DNA of 53,126 nucleotides from Bacteroides caecigallinarum (GTDB taxonomy: Bacteria > Bacteroidota > Bacteroidia > Bacteroidales > Bacteroidaceae), in contig NZ_JADYTF010000009.1 of NCBI RefSeq assembly GCF_021530995.1, forward strand, positions 1 through 53,126. The letters run 5' to 3'. Below are positions 52,167-53,126 of this stretch, one piece after another (the first letter of the stretch is position 1; every line of letters starts with the position of its first letter). The notes beneath the pieces are model-generated. The model did not search any database. It saw nothing but the letters and a program-made list of their open reading frames with translations, and was not told where the DNA came from. The position numbers were made by a program, and so were the translations under genes.

Positions 52167-52685
52167 ATGATGAAGATTATGAATAATAACAGCAACAGAG
52201 GCAAATCAATTTTCAAGGCAGTGGCAGTCTGCATGGCTGTCCTGGCTGCGGGACTTTTTGCGTCCTGCGATGACGATATGGACATACAGCAGAGCTACCC
52301 GTTTACGGTGGAAACCATGCCTGTCCCTCACGATGTGGCAAAGGGGCAGACCGTGGAAATCCGCTGTGAGATGAAGAAGGAGGGCAATTTTGCCAATACA
52401 CTCTATACGATACGTTACTTCCAGTATGAAGGTAAAGGGACACTGAAGATGGACAACGGTACGGTATTCCTGCCGAACGACCGTTACCTGCTGGAGAACG
52501 AGAAGTTCCGTCTGTACTACACCTCGCAATGCGATGAAACACAGAATTTCATCGTGGTCGTGGAGGATAACTTCGGCAACTCCCATGAAATGGAGTTTGA
52601 TTTCAACAACTCCAACACTTCAGAAACGGAAAGCGACAGTGTGCCAGCCGTCAGTCCGTCCACTTCCAAACAAATCCGTGAATGA
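52167..52685 (+). CDS. traQ: TraQ, DUF3872 lipoprotein
   Basis: A 172-residue lipoprotein (lipobox FASC, residues about 31-34). The DUF3872 body is a single Ig-like beta domain (YPFTVETMPVPHDVAKGQTV, YTIRYFQYEGKGTLKM). It is the last lettered tra gene of CTnDOT. It overlaps the lysozyme gene by 4 bp. Confidence 0.88.
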   Translation: MMKIMNNNSNRGKSIFKAVAVCMAVLAAGLFASCDDDMDIQQSYPFTVETMPVPHDVAKGQTVEIRCEMKKEGNFANTLYTIRYFQYEGKGTLKMDNGTVFLPNDRYLLENEKFRLYYTSQCDETQNFIVVVEDNFGNSHEMEFDFNNSNTSETESDSVPAVSPSTSKQIRE

Positions 52686-53126
52686 GGTACAGGATGTTGT
52701 TACTGCTCTGTTTCCTTTCGTTGGGCTGCACTTTGTCGGCACAGGAACCTGAAAGGGAAACAGCCAAGGAAGCAAGGATTTTCAGGTTGCCGGAATTTGA
52801 GAGGGCATTTTTGTGTGTGCGCTATTTTGAGGGTTGGCACTCGGAAAAGAACCATCCTTATGTCGGCTGGGGGCATTGCCTCCAGCCGGGCGAGAAATAC
52901 TCGGCACGCACCATGACAAGACAGCAGGCTGACGAGCTGCTGCGGAAAGACCTTCGGAAGTTTTGCGCCATGTTCCGGCATCTGGGAAAGGATTCGCTAC
53001 TCCTGGGTACATTAGCTTATAATGTGGGACCGTTCCGGCTCTTGGGCAGCGGAAAGATACCCAAAAGCAAGCTGATCCGAAAGCTGGAAGCCGGTGACAG
53101 GGACATCTATAAGGAGTATATATCCT
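52682..53126 (+). CDS. Lysozyme-like glycoside hydrolase of the tra operon, 3' end outside window
   Basis: At least 148 residues, cut by the right edge. It starts at ATG 52682 (ATGA overlap with traQ) with a signal peptide (MLLLLCFLSLGCTLSAQE). The body resembles phage-type lysozymes of family GH24: RYFEGWHSEKNHPYVGWGHC (catalytic Glu in F-E-G), LQPGEKYSARTMT, TLAYNVGPFRLLGSGKIP. It would open the peptidoglycan for the mating channel, as VirB1-type transglycosylases do. Confidence 0.85.
   Translation, partial: MRYRMLLLLCFLSLGCTLSAQEPERETAKEARIFRLPEFERAFLCVRYFEGWHSEKNHPYVGWGHCLQPGEKYSARTMTRQQADELLRKDLRKFCAMFRHLGKDSLLLGTLAYNVGPFRLLGSGKIPKSKLIRKLEAGDRDIYKEYIS

Noticed and set aside
1-53126. tRNA, rRNA, integrase or att site
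   Set aside because: None recognised by eye on either strand; the element ends lie outside the window.

Overview
The window is a stretch of a Bacteroidales integrative conjugative element of the CTnDOT/CTn341 type, carrying unusual cargo. Evidence for the host group: a near-complete CTnDOT-style gene set (exc/topB, rteA-rteB, an RteC-family gene, mobA-mobB-mobC, traA to traQ), -7 boxes of the form TAnnTTTG with TTTG or TTG at about -33 (the Bacteroides promoter consensus), few Shine-Dalgarno sequences, and fimbrillin (Mfa-like) lipoproteins. No integrase, att site, tetQ or erm gene lies inside the window, so both ends of the element are outside it.

Layout. 1-10.2 kb: excision and DNA-processing block: a 5'-truncated orf3-like DUF3945 gene, topoisomerase III (exc), a small RNA in the position of RteR, a DUF1896 gene, and a giant methylase-helicase split by a one-base frameshift. 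10.3-15.8 kb: a LytTR regulator followed by a cassette of two DUF2589 proteins, several unknown proteins, a zinc-ribbon protein, an endolysin-like muramidase and a small exported protein. 15.9-26.7 kb: a membrane AraC-type regulator and a fimbrial/adhesin module (two Cys-containing microproteins, an LRR fimbrillin, a DUF3575 outer-membrane protein, FimB/Mfa2-like protein, fimbrillin, two GLUG-repeat fimbrillins), with a decayed IS and a ~105-bp direct repeat. 26.9-30.5 kb: rteA-rteB, with the adhesin cargo where CTnDOT has tetQ. 30.5-34.3 kb: a structured RNA, a DHFR/RibD-like gene, an RteC-family gene, an AT-rich CdtB-like EEP nuclease, an Abi_2 (HEPN) gene and a candidate sRNA. 34.3-38.1 kb (minus strand): mobC, mobB, mobA. 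38.1-38.8 kb: probable oriT and tra promoter region. 38.8-53.1 kb: tra operon ending in a truncated lysozyme gene.

Two regulatory circuits can be read from the bases. First, the RteR-like RNA carries a 17-nt segment (3698-3714) that is the exact complement of ACCACTAAATCCAAAGT, which lies directly in front of the traN start. Matching copies lie in the traI and exc leaders, and weaker copies lie before traE, mobA and the DUF1896 gene. This suggests one antisense RNA silencing several transfer genes. Second, a ~33-bp element made of two GTTC-type half-sites 20 bp apart, the usual architecture of LytTR-domain operators, is found upstream of the LytTR gene, the DUF2589 operon and, 21 kb away, the CdtB-like nuclease. 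The last two copies abut the -33 box. This links the nuclease, the muramidase and the DUF2589 proteins into one regulon and is the best candidate for an undescribed system. Its function is not known; a phage-endolysin-type release of a nuclease effector is a hypothesis only.

All calls are from reading the sequence and from memory of the protein families; no database search was run.
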